Source: Gemmatimonadota bacterium (GTDB lineage Bacteria > ARS69). From it: a stretch of 8,917 nucleotides of DNA. A program made the position numbers and the translations under genes. The notes beneath the pieces are model-generated. The model did not search any database. It was not told where the DNA came from and saw only the letters and a list, made by a program, of their open reading frames with translations. This document shows, piece after piece, positions 1 to 6,747 of the stretch. The stretch spans positions 1 to 8,917 of the forward strand of contig BQJX01000080.1 of assembly GCA_021604925.1 (NCBI GenBank), written 5' to 3'. The first letter of the stretch is position 1. Every line of letters begins with the position of its first letter.

Positions 1-330
1 CAGCGCCTCGGTCACGACCACCTCGCCGTGGCTCGCCGCCCCCTCGGACTTCACGGTCACGCGGACCGCGATGGACGTGGTGCCCACGCGGACGGGCACC
101 GCGTAGAAGGAGACCAGGTCGCCCACGAACACCGGCTGGTGGAACTCCACCTTGTCGAGCGCCACCGTCACCACGCGCAGACATCCGGCCCGGTGCGCGG
201 CAATGGCCCCGGCCTGATCGATATGACTGAGAATCACGCCGCCAAAGATGGTGCCGTGCGCGTTCGTATCGCGGGGCATCATCAGCACGCGGATGGCGGG
301 CGAGGCGGGCGGCGAAACGGGCTCGGTCAT
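1..330 (-). CDS. Acyl-CoA thioesterase, hotdog fold (YciA/ACOT-like), 3' end outside window
   Basis: The reverse strand encodes the first 110 residues of a thioesterase expected to hydrolyse acyl-CoA to free acid and CoA in the cytoplasm. It begins ATG at 330-328, and a strong ribosome site AAGGAG (342-337) lies 6 nt ahead. The reading frame stays open to the window edge. The N-terminal hotdog signature is clear: a PRDTNAHGTIFGG stretch (residues 19-31) followed by LSHIDQAG (34-41). N23 and D38 sit where hexameric YciA/ACOT enzymes carry their catalytic Asn and Asp. A second family-like block, VEFHQPVFVGD, follows near residue 60. The usual family length is about 130-170 residues, so only the C-terminal part is missing. 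It is divergent from the nucleotidase gene, with 72 nt between the two starts. Chain-length preference cannot be judged. Confidence 0.9.
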   Translation of the reverse strand, partial: MTEPVSPPASPAIRVLMMPRDTNAHGTIFGGVILSHIDQAGAIAAHRAGCLRVVTVALDKVEFHQPVFVGDLVSFYAVPVRVGTTSIAVRVTVKSEGAASHGEVVVTEAL

Positions 331-402
331 GAATCACTCCTTCCGGGCCGCGATACTACTCGGCCTCTTGCCACGCGGCCACCCCTGCGCCATCATGCCC
401 GC
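331..402. promoter_or_regulatory. Divergent start region, thioesterase / nucleotidase
   Basis: These 72 nt separate two head-to-head genes and must hold both start signals unless a promoter lies inside a gene. The only clear element is the strong thioesterase ribosome site (minus strand, 342-337). I see no convincing -35/-10 pair on either strand and no good ribosome site for ATG 403, so the nucleotidase start is the less certain of the two. Confidence 0.5.
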
Positions 403-1863
403 ATGAATCCTCTGCCTCGGACCTCCGGAAGCACCACCATCGGCACCCTCGCCCCCGGGCGGGGCGTGTTCTGCAACCGGACGCTGAATCTCCGCTCGAT
501 CAAGGCGATCGGATACGACATGGACTACACCCTGATCCACTACCACGTGGACCAGTGGGAGGGCGTGGCGTACGAGCACACGCGCGAGCGCTTTGCGGCG
601 CGCGGCTGGCCCGTCCAGGACCTGCGCTTTGATCCGCACTCGGTGACGCGCGGGCTGCTGATCGATCGGGAGCTCGGCAACCTGGTCAAGGCCAACCGCT
701 TCGGCTACGTGATCAAGGCCGCGCACGGCACCCGGGTCCTCAGCTTCGACGAGCTGCGTCGCACCTACGCGGGCACGTCGGTGGAGCTTTCGGTGGATCG
801 CTTCGTGTTCCTGAACACGCTGTTCTCGTACTCGGAGGCGTGCCTGTTCGCGCAGCTGGTGGATCTTCTCGATCAGGATCGGCTCGAAGGCGTGCTGAGC
901 TACGGCGCCCTCTACGACGAGGTGCGGTCCACGCTGGACGAAGCCCATTCGCTCGGCGAGATGAAGGCCGAGATCATGGACGACCCCGCGCGCTTCGTGG
1001 TGCCGGATCCGGAGACGCCGCTGGCTCTCCTGGACCAGAAGCACGCCGGCAAGTCGCTGCTCCTGATCACGAACTCGGAGTGGGACTTCACGCGCACCAT
1101 GATGACGTGGTCCTTTGACCCGTTTCTCCCGGAAGACATGACGTGGCGAGACCTCTTTGACATTGTCATCGTCTCCGCGCGCAAGCCGTCGTTCTTCCAC
1201 GATCGCAACCGGCTCTTCGAGGTCACGGATCCCGAGACCGGACTGCTCGCGCCCAGCAGCCAGGGCATGGCCAAGGGGGGTGCGTACTTCGGCGGCGGCG
1301 CGCGGCTCGTGGAGACCACGCTGAACCTCACCGGCGATGAGATCCTGTACGTGGGGGATCATCTCTTCGGCGACGTGCACGCGTCCAAGGACATCCGCCA
1401 GTGGCGCACCGCCCTGGTCCTGCGCGAAATGGAGAGGGAAGCCGCCGACCTCTACGCGTTTGAACCAAAGCAGGAGCGGCTCACGGCGCTGATGCGCGAG
1501 AAGGTCACGCTGGAAGGAGAGATCAGCCAGCTCCGGCTCCAGTCGCAGCGCGCCCGCCGACACTACGGCCCCCCGGGCGAAGGACCCAAGGACCGCAAGA
1601 CGCTGGACCGGGAGATCTCACGGATTCGCGAGCGATTGGTCACGCTGGACGAACAGATCGGGCCGCTGGCGCGCGAGTCCAGCGAGCTGGGCAACGCCAC
1701 CTGGGGTCCGCTGATGCGGGCCGGCAACGACAAGAGCCTCTTTGCGCGGCAGGTGGAGCGCTACGCGGACGTGTACACGAGCCAGGTCTCGAACTTCCTG
1801 CACGTGACGCCGTTCGGGTTCCTGCGCGCGCCCCGCAGCAACCTCCCGCACGACGCGGACTGA
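403..1863 (+). CDS. HAD superfamily 5'-nucleotidase, cN-II/IG type
   Basis: This 486-residue protein is a probable cytosolic purine 5'-nucleotidase that dephosphorylates nucleoside monophosphates such as IMP or GMP. All four HAD motifs are visible. Motif I is DMDYT at residues 39-43, with D39 as the nucleophile and D41 as the acid/base. Motif II is ITNS at 222-225. The motif III lysine is K261 in RKPSFF. Motif IV is GDHLFGD at 318-324. The double-aspartate GDHxFGD form and the large cap between motifs I and II match the eukaryotic cN-II subfamily (IG subfamily, about 450-560 residues). Residues about 355-430 are charged and heptad-like, probably a helical or coiled-coil excursion. The open frame runs upstream to position 28, but that part lies antisense to the thioesterase and shows no homology, so ATG 403 is preferred. 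No good ribosome site precedes it. GTG 466, preceded by a G-rich stretch and just before the conserved FCNRTLNLRSI block, is an alternative start. The nitroreductase follows after 37 nt. Confidence 0.88.
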   Translation: MNPLPRTSGSTTIGTLAPGRGVFCNRTLNLRSIKAIGYDMDYTLIHYHVDQWEGVAYEHTRERFAARGWPVQDLRFDPHSVTRGLLIDRELGNLVKANRFGYVIKAAHGTRVLSFDELRRTYAGTSVELSVDRFVFLNTLFSYSEACLFAQLVDLLDQDRLEGVLSYGALYDEVRSTLDEAHSLGEMKAEIMDDPARFVVPDPETPLALLDQKHAGKSLLLITNSEWDFTRTMMTWSFDPFLPEDMTWRDLFDIVIVSARKPSFFHDRNRLFEVTDPETGLLAPSSQGMAKGGAYFGGGARLVETTLNLTGDEILYVGDHLFGDVHASKDIRQWRTALVLREMEREAADLYAFEPKQERLTALMREKVTLEGEISQLRLQSQRARRHYGPPGEGPKDRKTLDREISRIRERLVTLDEQIGPLARESSELGNATWGPLMRAGNDKSLFARQVERYADVYTSQVSNFLHVTPFGFLRAPRSNLPHDAD

Positions 1864-1900
1864 GCCCACCCTCTTCGCCCGCGACTTCCCGGAGGACCGC

Positions 1901-2674
1901 GTGAATCCCTTGGAGCTCCTGAACGCGCACCGGTCCATCCGGGCGTACGCGCCCGATCCGATTCCGGAGGACGTGCTGCAATCCATCCTGCACGCGGCCA
2001 CCCGCGCCTCTTCCAGCGGGAACATGCAGACCTACTCCATCCTCGTGACCAGGGACGCGGAGCGGCGACGCGCCCTGTGGAAGTACCACTTCGAGCAGGA
2101 CATGGTGGTGCAGGCGCCGGTCCTGCTCACGTTTGTCGCGGACTGGAATCGCATGAACCGGTGGTGCCGCCGGTCGGACGCCGAGCCCGGCTTCGACAAC
2201 TTCCTGTCGTTCCTGGTGGCGTTTGCGGATGCCATGATCGCGGCGCAGAACGCGGCGCTTGCCGCGGAGAGCCACGGGCTGGGCATCTGCTACATGGGCA
2301 CCACGCTGTGCGCCACGACCGATCTCATCGAGTTCTTCGGGCTGCCGGCGGACACGTTTCCCGCCACCACGCTGGTGGTGGGTACGCCGCGCGAGGACCC
2401 GGAACTCCGGGCGCGCCTTCCGCTGGAGAGCATCGTCCACCAGGAGCGCTACCAGCCCTACGACGACGAGCGCATCCGCCGCACCTACGAGTCGCGGGAG
2501 ACGGAGGGCTGGAAGCGGTACATGTCCTTTCCCGATCTCGCCGCCAAGATGACCTCCTCGGGCGTGAAGAACCTGGCCCAGGTCTACACGCAGCTGAAGT
2601 ACACCCAGGCCGACAACGAAGAGATCAGCACCGAGCTGCTGGAGAACCTGCGGCGGGCGGGGTTTCTGTCGTAG
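1901..2674 (+). CDS. NfsA-like FMN-dependent nitroreductase family protein
   Basis: This 257-residue flavoprotein probably uses NAD(P)H and FMN to reduce quinones, nitro compounds or other electrophiles; its physiological substrate is unknown. The start is GTG 1901, chosen because GGAGGA (1891-1896) lies 4 nt upstream and the conserved N-terminus begins directly. Family hallmarks are HRSIRAY (residues 10-16, an FMN-phosphate-contacting Arg/Ser motif), SSSGNMQTYS (37-46), MIAAQNAALAAESHGLGICYMG (ending at 133) and a glycine-rich VVGTPREDPELRARLP block near 165-180. The order and the late HQERYQPYD motif resemble E. coli NfsA more than NfsB. The C-terminal arm of about 60 residues is charged and presumably helps dimerise and cover the active site, as in relatives. 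It is probably co-transcribed with the nucleotidase 37 nt upstream. A weak hairpin (2672-2690) overlaps the stop codon but has no U-tract. Confidence 0.9.
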   Translation: MNPLELLNAHRSIRAYAPDPIPEDVLQSILHAATRASSSGNMQTYSILVTRDAERRRALWKYHFEQDMVVQAPVLLTFVADWNRMNRWCRRSDAEPGFDNFLSFLVAFADAMIAAQNAALAAESHGLGICYMGTTLCATTDLIEFFGLPADTFPATTLVVGTPREDPELRARLPLESIVHQERYQPYDDERIRRTYESRETEGWKRYMSFPDLAAKMTSSGVKNLAQVYTQLKYTQADNEEISTELLENLRRAGFLS

Positions 2675-2724
2675 CCGGGTGATTCGGCTGACAGCGTCCC
2701 TCTGGCCGCGCCGCTCCCTCCCAT

Positions 2725-2830
2725 CTGCCAATTGTCTGCCATCCTGCCAGTCCCACCTGTCCGATCGCGTCAGAGTTCGGTCGACCCGACCTCGCAGACC
2801 TCTGCCATCCTGGCAGTTTTCCGCTGCCAG
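2725..2830 (+). repeat. Cluster of six CTGCCA hexamers upstream of dnaK
   Basis: CTGCCA occurs on the plus strand at 2725, 2736, 2744, 2802 and 2824, and on the minus strand at 2816-2811. Two 17-nt units (2735-2751 and 2801-2817) differ at one base and start 66 nt apart. The second contains the perfect palindrome CTGCCA-TCC-TGGCAG (2802-2816). Its right arm also pairs with CTGCCAG at 2824-2830. Six copies in about 105 bp is far above chance expectation for a hexamer. The layout suggests repeated binding sites for a dimeric regulator, probably acting on dnaK downstream. The motif is not CIRCE or HAIR, and I do not recognise the regulator. Confidence 0.7.
2802..2820 (+). promoter_or_regulatory. 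Perfect palindrome followed by TTTT: operator/UAS or weak terminator
   Basis: CTGCCA-TCC-TGGCAG has 6-bp perfect arms around a 3-nt centre and is followed by TTTT (2817-2820). As DNA it looks like a symmetric protein-binding site, and its near copy at 2735-2751 supports that. As RNA it could be a short intrinsic terminator for the nitroreductase transcript, 127 nt beyond its stop. The stem is short and the T-run is only four long, so the binding-site reading is preferred. Confidence 0.45.
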
Positions 2831-2860
2831 ACCGACGCCGCCGCGCAGCACCGCCCCATC

Positions 2861-2873
2861 GAACTCATTGATT
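2861..2873 (-). promoter_or_regulatory. IHF-like site between the repeats and the dnaK promoter
   Basis: On the minus strand this reads AATCAATGAGTTC. It matches the IHF consensus WATCAANNNNTTR at every defined position except the last base. It lies in a locally AT-richer patch between the CTGCCA cluster and the -24/-12 element, about 60 bp upstream of the predicted transcription start. Bending sites are commonly placed there in sigma-54 promoters. The motif is short and degenerate, and the presence of IHF in this organism is unknown. Confidence 0.35.
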
Positions 2874-2902
2874 CCACATAACTTCCCTGCGTCGCCCATC
2901 CG

Positions 2903-2918
2903 CGGCACAGCTCTTGCG
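2903..2918 (+). promoter_or_regulatory. Candidate sigma-54 (-24/-12) promoter of dnaK
   Basis: CGGCACAGCTCTTGC carries GG at 2904-2905 and GC at 2916-2917, exactly 12 nt apart as sigma-54 requires. The -24 block GGCAC and the -12 block TTGC are intact. Deviations from the consensus are C for T before GG, A for G after GGCAC, and G instead of W after TTGC. Transcription would start near 2929, giving a leader of about 45 nt that contains the dnaK ribosome site. No convincing sigma-70 -35/-10 pair, CIRCE or HAIR element was found in the same interval. Confidence 0.6.
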
Positions 2919-2973
2919 ATGTACCCAGGCAAAGAACCACCCAGCCATGTTCCAATCAGGGAGGAAACATCCA

Positions 2974-4899
2974 ATGGGTAAGATTATCGGTATCGATCTC
3001 GGCACCACGAACTCGTGTGTGGCGGTCCTGGAGGGCGGGAACCCCGTCGTCATTCCGAACTCGGAAGGGCACCGCACCACCCCCTCGGTCGTGGCCTTCA
3101 CCGACGACGGCGAGCGCCTCGTCGGCCAGATCGCCAAGCGCCAGGCCGTGACCAATCCCACCAAGACCGTGTACTCGATCAAGCGCTTCATGGGCCGTCG
3201 CTACGACGAGGTCGGCACCGAGATTTCCGAAGTGCCGTACAAGGTGGTCAAGGGCAGCAACGGCGACGCCCGCGTGGAGATCGGCGACAAGACGTACTCC
3301 CCGCCGGAGATCAGCGCCGCGATCCTGCAGAAGATGAAGCAGACCGCGGAGGACTACCTGGGCACGGAGGTCACGGGCGCCGTGGTCACGGTCCCCGCGT
3401 ACTTCAACGACGCCCAGCGCCAGGCGACCAAGGACGCCGGCCGCGTGGCCGGTCTGGACGTCAAGCGCATCATCAACGAGCCCACCGCGGCTTCGCTGGC
3501 GTACGGTCTGGACAAGAAGACCGACGAGAAGATCGCCGTGTTCGACCTCGGCGGTGGAACGTTCGACATCTCGATTCTCGAGATCGGCGACGGCGTGTTC
3601 CAGGTGAAGGCGTCGAACGGCGACGGGCATCTCGGTGGAGACGACTTCGACCAGGCCATCATCGACTGGCTGGCCGAGAGCTTCATGAAGGACAACCCCG
3701 GCATCGACCTGCGCAAGGATCCGATGGCGCTGCAGCGGCTCAAGGACGCGGCCGAGAAGGCCAAGTGCGAGCTGTCCACCACGCCGGAGACCGAGGTGAA
3801 CCTGCCGTTCGTGACCGCGGACGCTTCGGGACCCAAGCATCTCCAGCTCAAGCTCACGCGCGCGCACTTCGAGAAGATCTGCGACCGCCTCTTCGATCGT
3901 CTGAAGGATCCGTGCCTCGCCGCACTGGCCGACTCCAAGCTGAGCGCCAGCGACATCGACGAGGTGATCCTGGTGGGTGGTTCCACGCGGATCCCCAAGG
4001 TGCAGGCGATCGCCGAGAAGATCTTCGGTTGCACGCCGCACAAGGGCGTGAATCCGGATGAGGTCGTGGCGGTCGGCGCGGCTATCCAGGGTGGCGTGCT
4101 CTCCGGCGAGCAGAAGGATGTGCTGCTGCTCGACGTGACGCCACTGTCGCTGGGGATCGAGACGCTCGGAAACGTGAGCACCAAGCTCATCGAGCGGAAC
4201 ACCACGATCCCCGTGCGCAAGAGCCAGGTGTTCTCCACGGCGGCGGACAGCCAGCCGGAAGTGGAAATCCATGTGCTGCAGGGCGAGCGACAGATGGCCG
4301 TCGACAACAAGTCGATCGGGCGCTTCAACCTCACCGGTCTACCGCCGGCGCCGCGCGGCGTCCCGCAGATCGAGGTCATCTTCGACATTGATGCGAACGG
4401 GATCCTGAGCGTGACCGCCAAGGACAAGGCCACCAACAAGGAGCAGTCGATTCGCATCGAGGGTTCCGGCGGCCTGACCGACGTGGAGATCGACAAGATG
4501 GTGAAGGACGCCGAGGCGAACGCGGCCGAGGATGCGGAACGTCGCGAGAAGGTGGAAATCCGCAACGGCGCGGACCAGTCGGTGTACCAGACCGAGAAGC
4601 AGATGGAAGAGCTCGGCGAGAAGCTCGGCGACGACGCCAAGACGCGACTCCAGGAAGCGGTGGACAAGGTCAAGGAAGCGCTGAAGTCCGAAGACCTGGC
4701 CGCCATGAAGGAGACGTCGGAGGCGCTGCAGAAGCTGTGGCACGAGGAGGCCGGCAAGATGTACGCGGCCAGCCAGGCGGAAGAGGCCGCGGCGGCCGGG
4801 GCAGCGTCGGATGGTGAAGCCACGAACGGCAGCTCGTCGGAGGAAAGCTCCGAGGCCGTGGACGCGGAGTTCGAAGTGGTCGACGAGGACAAGAAGTAG
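2974..4899 (+). CDS. dnaK: Hsp70 molecular chaperone DnaK
   Basis: This 641-residue ATP-dependent chaperone binds exposed hydrophobic peptide segments and normally works with DnaJ and GrpE in the cytoplasm. The start is ATG 2974, with GGGAGGA (2959-2965) 8 nt upstream and the canonical MGKIIGIDLGTTNS N-terminus. The open frame extends 20 codons further upstream, but that part is leader. The ATPase domain shows the three Hsp70 signatures: IDLGTTNS (7-14), FDLGGGTFDIS (190-200) and VILVGGSTRIPKVQ (331-344). The interdomain linker VLLLDVTPLSLG spans 383-394. The beta substrate-binding domain follows, then the helical lid (about 505-610), then a low-complexity Ala/Ser/Glu tail ending AEFEVVDEDKK. 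Length is normal. Neither grpE nor dnaJ is adjacent: the nitroreductase lies 299 nt upstream and a convergent kinase gene lies downstream. It probably forms a single-gene transcript, bounded by the candidate sigma-54 promoter and the terminator at 4926. Confidence 0.98.
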   Translation: MGKIIGIDLGTTNSCVAVLEGGNPVVIPNSEGHRTTPSVVAFTDDGERLVGQIAKRQAVTNPTKTVYSIKRFMGRRYDEVGTEISEVPYKVVKGSNGDARVEIGDKTYSPPEISAAILQKMKQTAEDYLGTEVTGAVVTVPAYFNDAQRQATKDAGRVAGLDVKRIINEPTAASLAYGLDKKTDEKIAVFDLGGGTFDISILEIGDGVFQVKASNGDGHLGGDDFDQAIIDWLAESFMKDNPGIDLRKDPMALQRLKDAAEKAKCELSTTPETEVNLPFVTADASGPKHLQLKLTRAHFEKICDRLFDRLKDPCLAALADSKLSASDIDEVILVGGSTRIPKVQAIAEKIFGCTPHKGVNPDEVVAVGAAIQGGVLSGEQKDVLLLDVTPLSLGIETLGNVSTKLIERNTTIPVRKSQVFSTAADSQPEVEIHVLQGERQMAVDNKSIGRFNLTGLPPAPRGVPQIEVIFDIDANGILSVTAKDKATNKEQSIRIEGSGGLTDVEIDKMVKDAEANAAEDAERREKVEIRNGADQSVYQTEKQMEELGEKLGDDAKTRLQEAVDKVKEALKSEDLAAMKETSEALQKLWHEEAGKMYAASQAEEAAAAGAASDGEATNGSSSEESSEAVDAEFEVVDEDKK

Positions 4900-4925
4900 T
4901 CGATCCGCACCCGCGGAAGACTTCG

Positions 4926-4959
4926 GGGGTCGGGCTCGTTCGCGGGCCCGGCCCCTTGT
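4926..4959 (+). terminator. Intrinsic terminator of dnaK, 13-bp stem with UUCG loop
   Basis: Positions 4926-4938 pair completely with 4943-4955 around the tetraloop TTCG (4939-4942), followed by TTGT. Two of the 13 pairs are G-U (4930-4951 and 4936-4945), so the plus-strand RNA forms an unbroken stem. The minus-strand RNA would have A-C mismatches at both places and a CGAA loop. The hairpin therefore favours ending dnaK transcription, 27 nt after its stop, over ending the convergent kinase gene, whose stop is at 4963. The U-tract is poor, so termination may rely on stem strength. Confidence 0.8.
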
Positions 4960-4962
4960 CCG

Positions 4963-6594
4963 TTAGCCGCTCGGCTCGACGCTCGCTGCGGCGAGCAGGC
5001 CGCGCACCACTTCCGCCAGCTCGTCCGCCAGGAACGGCTTCATCATCACGGCGGTCACCCCGGCATCCACGCGGGTGCCCTCGGTGACCGATTCGCTGTA
5101 CCCCGTGCACAGGACGATGGGAAGCTGCGGCCGGATCCGCGAGATCTCCGCGGCCAGGCGTAGCCCGGTGAGATCCGGCATGGTCTGGTCCGTGATCACC
5201 AGATCGAATCCGTCCGGCGCGTTCCGGAACGACTGCAGCGCCTCCACGGACCCGGTGAACGCGACCACGTCCAGGCCGAGCACCTCCAGCATTCCGCGGT
5301 AGGCTCTCAGCACGCGCGGTTCGTCGTCCACCAGCAGCACCCGACCGGACGGGGTGTCCGCGTGGGCGGACGGCTCGGGGCGCTCGTCCGATTCCGGCGC
5401 GCAGGTCGGAAGGTAGACGCGCACGGTGGTGCCCTGCCCCACCACGCTGTCCAGCTCCACGTCGCCGCCGTGCTCCTGCACGATGCCGTAGACCATGGCG
5501 AGGCCCAGGCCCGTTCCCTTCTCCGGCCGCTTGGTCGAGAAGAACGGATCGAAGACGCGATCCTGGTACTCGGGTTCGATCCCCGCTCCATCGTCCTCCA
5601 CCTCCAGCACAACCCAGCCCCCCGGACCCAGCTCGCGCTGCCCCGACGCCCGCGCTGCCTCCCGGTCGTAGTCGCGCAGCGCGATCCGGATCGTGCCGCC
5701 GTCCGGCATGGCATCGCGCGAGTTGGAACACAGGTTGAGCAGGACCTGGTGGATCCCGGTCGACTCCGTGGCCACGAACGACTCGGCGGCGTCCAGTTCG
5801 CCCTGCAGCTGAATCGTGGTGGGCATGAACGGCCGAACAAAGAGAAGCGCTTCCTGCACGGCCGCGCGGATGGAAACCGATCGACGCTGACCGTCACCGG
5901 ACTGACTGAACGCGAGGATGCGCCGCACGATGTCCCGCCCCCGTACCCCGGCCTCCAGCGTCTCCCGGATGTACTCGCGCGCCGGTTCGCCTTCGCTCTC
6001 CTTCACCAGCGCGAGCTGCGAGTTGCCCAGGATCACGGTCAGGATGTTGTTGAAGTCGTGGGCGATGCCGCCGGCCAGCGTTCCCACCGCCTCGAGCTTG
6101 TGGGCGCGGTGCAACTGGCGCTGGAGTCGCTCGCGGTCCTCCTCGGCGCGACGTCGATCGGTGACATCGGTGTCCGTGCCGGTAAAGCGAACGGGGCCGT
6201 GTTCATCCCACGTGAGCGATCCGCGCGTGTGGATCCAGCGGATCTCTCCGTCGCGGGTGTGCACGCGGTGCTCCACATCGTACTGCTCGACGGTTCCGTT
6301 CAGGCACGCCTCGACGGCCGCGTCGCGGCGGGCCCGATCATCCTCATGGACCAGACGGTTCCAGGAACCCGGGCGATTGGGGACCTCATCGTCCGAGTAC
6401 CCGAGCATGCCCTTCAGCCACGGATCCATGAAGAGGCGCCCGGCGACGAGATCGATGTCCCAGACACCCACTCGACCCGCGCGCGTGGCGTTCTCGTAGC
6501 GGGCCAGGATCGCCCGCTGATCCTGCTCCAGTCCGCGGATCCGCGCCCGCAAGGCCTGGATCTCGGCGAGAAGGGACTCCACGCGTTCGGTCAT
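4963..6594 (-). CDS. Hybrid sensor histidine kinase: PAS - HisKA - HATPase - receiver
   Basis: This 543-residue signalling protein has no signal peptide or membrane segment, so it is a cytoplasmic sensor. The start is ATG 6594-6592, with GGAG (6604-6601) 6 nt upstream. Residues 1-35 are coiled-coil-like. A PAS domain with PAC motif spans about 36-150 (GVWDIDLVAGRLF, then IRWIHTRGS and FTGTDTDVTDRR). HisKA carries the phospho-acceptor H179 in GGIAHDFNN. The ATPase domain shows the N box NLCSNSRDAMP (N287, N291), G1 DDGAGIE (334-340), the F box DPFFSTK (349-355) and G2 GTGLGLA (360-366). A linker of about 20 residues leads to a receiver domain (about 417-536) with acidic D423/D424, phospho-acceptor D469, T497 and K519 all present. 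The AHDFNN type with a C-terminal receiver is common in such hybrids. There is no DNA-binding output domain or partner regulator in the window. The signal is unknown. It is convergent with dnaK and divergent from the PHP gene. Confidence 0.95.
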   Translation of the reverse strand: MTERVESLLAEIQALRARIRGLEQDQRAILARYENATRAGRVGVWDIDLVAGRLFMDPWLKGMLGYSDDEVPNRPGSWNRLVHEDDRARRDAAVEACLNGTVEQYDVEHRVHTRDGEIRWIHTRGSLTWDEHGPVRFTGTDTDVTDRRRAEEDRERLQRQLHRAHKLEAVGTLAGGIAHDFNNILTVILGNSQLALVKESEGEPAREYIRETLEAGVRGRDIVRRILAFSQSGDGQRRSVSIRAAVQEALLFVRPFMPTTIQLQGELDAAESFVATESTGIHQVLLNLCSNSRDAMPDGGTIRIALRDYDREAARASGQRELGPGGWVVLEVEDDGAGIEPEYQDRVFDPFFSTKRPEKGTGLGLAMVYGIVQEHGGDVELDSVVGQGTTVRVYLPTCAPESDERPEPSAHADTPSGRVLLVDDEPRVLRAYRGMLEVLGLDVVAFTGSVEALQSFRNAPDGFDLVITDQTMPDLTGLRLAAEISRIRPQLPIVLCTGYSESVTEGTRVDAGVTAVMMKPFLADELAEVVRGLLAAASVEPSG

Positions 6595-6707
6595 GCAGGT
6601 CTCCGGATCGGGGCGACGGCGAGCCTCGCGGGCAGACTACACCGAAGATTCGCTCCCGATCGCGAAAATGTGCGACGGGCCGCAGACACGCGGATGGCGC
6701 CCGCAGA

Positions 6708-6718
6708 GCACTCAGTGC
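6708..6718. repeat. Short palindrome in the divergent kinase/PHP-gene spacer
   Basis: GCACT-C-AGTGC has 5-bp perfect arms. It lies 29 nt upstream of the candidate extended -10 for the PHP gene, near the expected -35 region, so it could be an operator. At this size a chance occurrence is quite possible. The rest of the 235-nt spacer (6595-6829) holds only the two ribosome sites and the AT-rich promoter patch. Confidence 0.25.
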
Positions 6719-6747
6719 AATGCCGGTGGGTCCTGGGTGCCCGAATT

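Noticed and set aside
28..402. Upstream extension of the nucleotidase reading frame (125 codons)
   Set aside because: It is antisense to the well-supported thioesterase, has low-complexity His/Arg/Gly content and no family resemblance. The real protein starts at or after 403.
334..1563. Long minus-strand open frame (409 codons) opposite the nucleotidase
   Set aside because: A shadow frame caused by high third-position GC; Arg/Val/His-rich translation with no motifs, while the plus strand has all HAD motifs.
2672..2690. Hairpin at the nitroreductase stop as a terminator
   Set aside because: Only a 5-6 bp stem with a 7-nt loop and no U-tract, and it overlaps the stop codon.
2675..2973. CIRCE or HAIR heat-shock operator
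   Set aside because: Looked for TTAGCACTC-N9-GAGTGCTAA and CTTGAGT-N7-ACTCAAG; neither, nor a close variant, is present.
1640..2974. Minus-strand open frame (444 codons) across the nitroreductase and dnaK leader
   Set aside because: Runs through two features with strong plus-strand support; composition is typical of an antisense GC-rich frame.
2679..2981. 100-codon plus-strand frame in the dnaK upstream region
   Set aside because: Starts GTG with no ribosome site, overlaps the dnaK start in another frame, and is proline/serine-rich without motifs. The region is better explained as regulatory.
2956..4910. Minus-strand open frames opposite dnaK (438 and 518 codons)
   Set aside because: Well-known type of antisense artefact at dnaK; no recognisable domain and no ribosome site of note.
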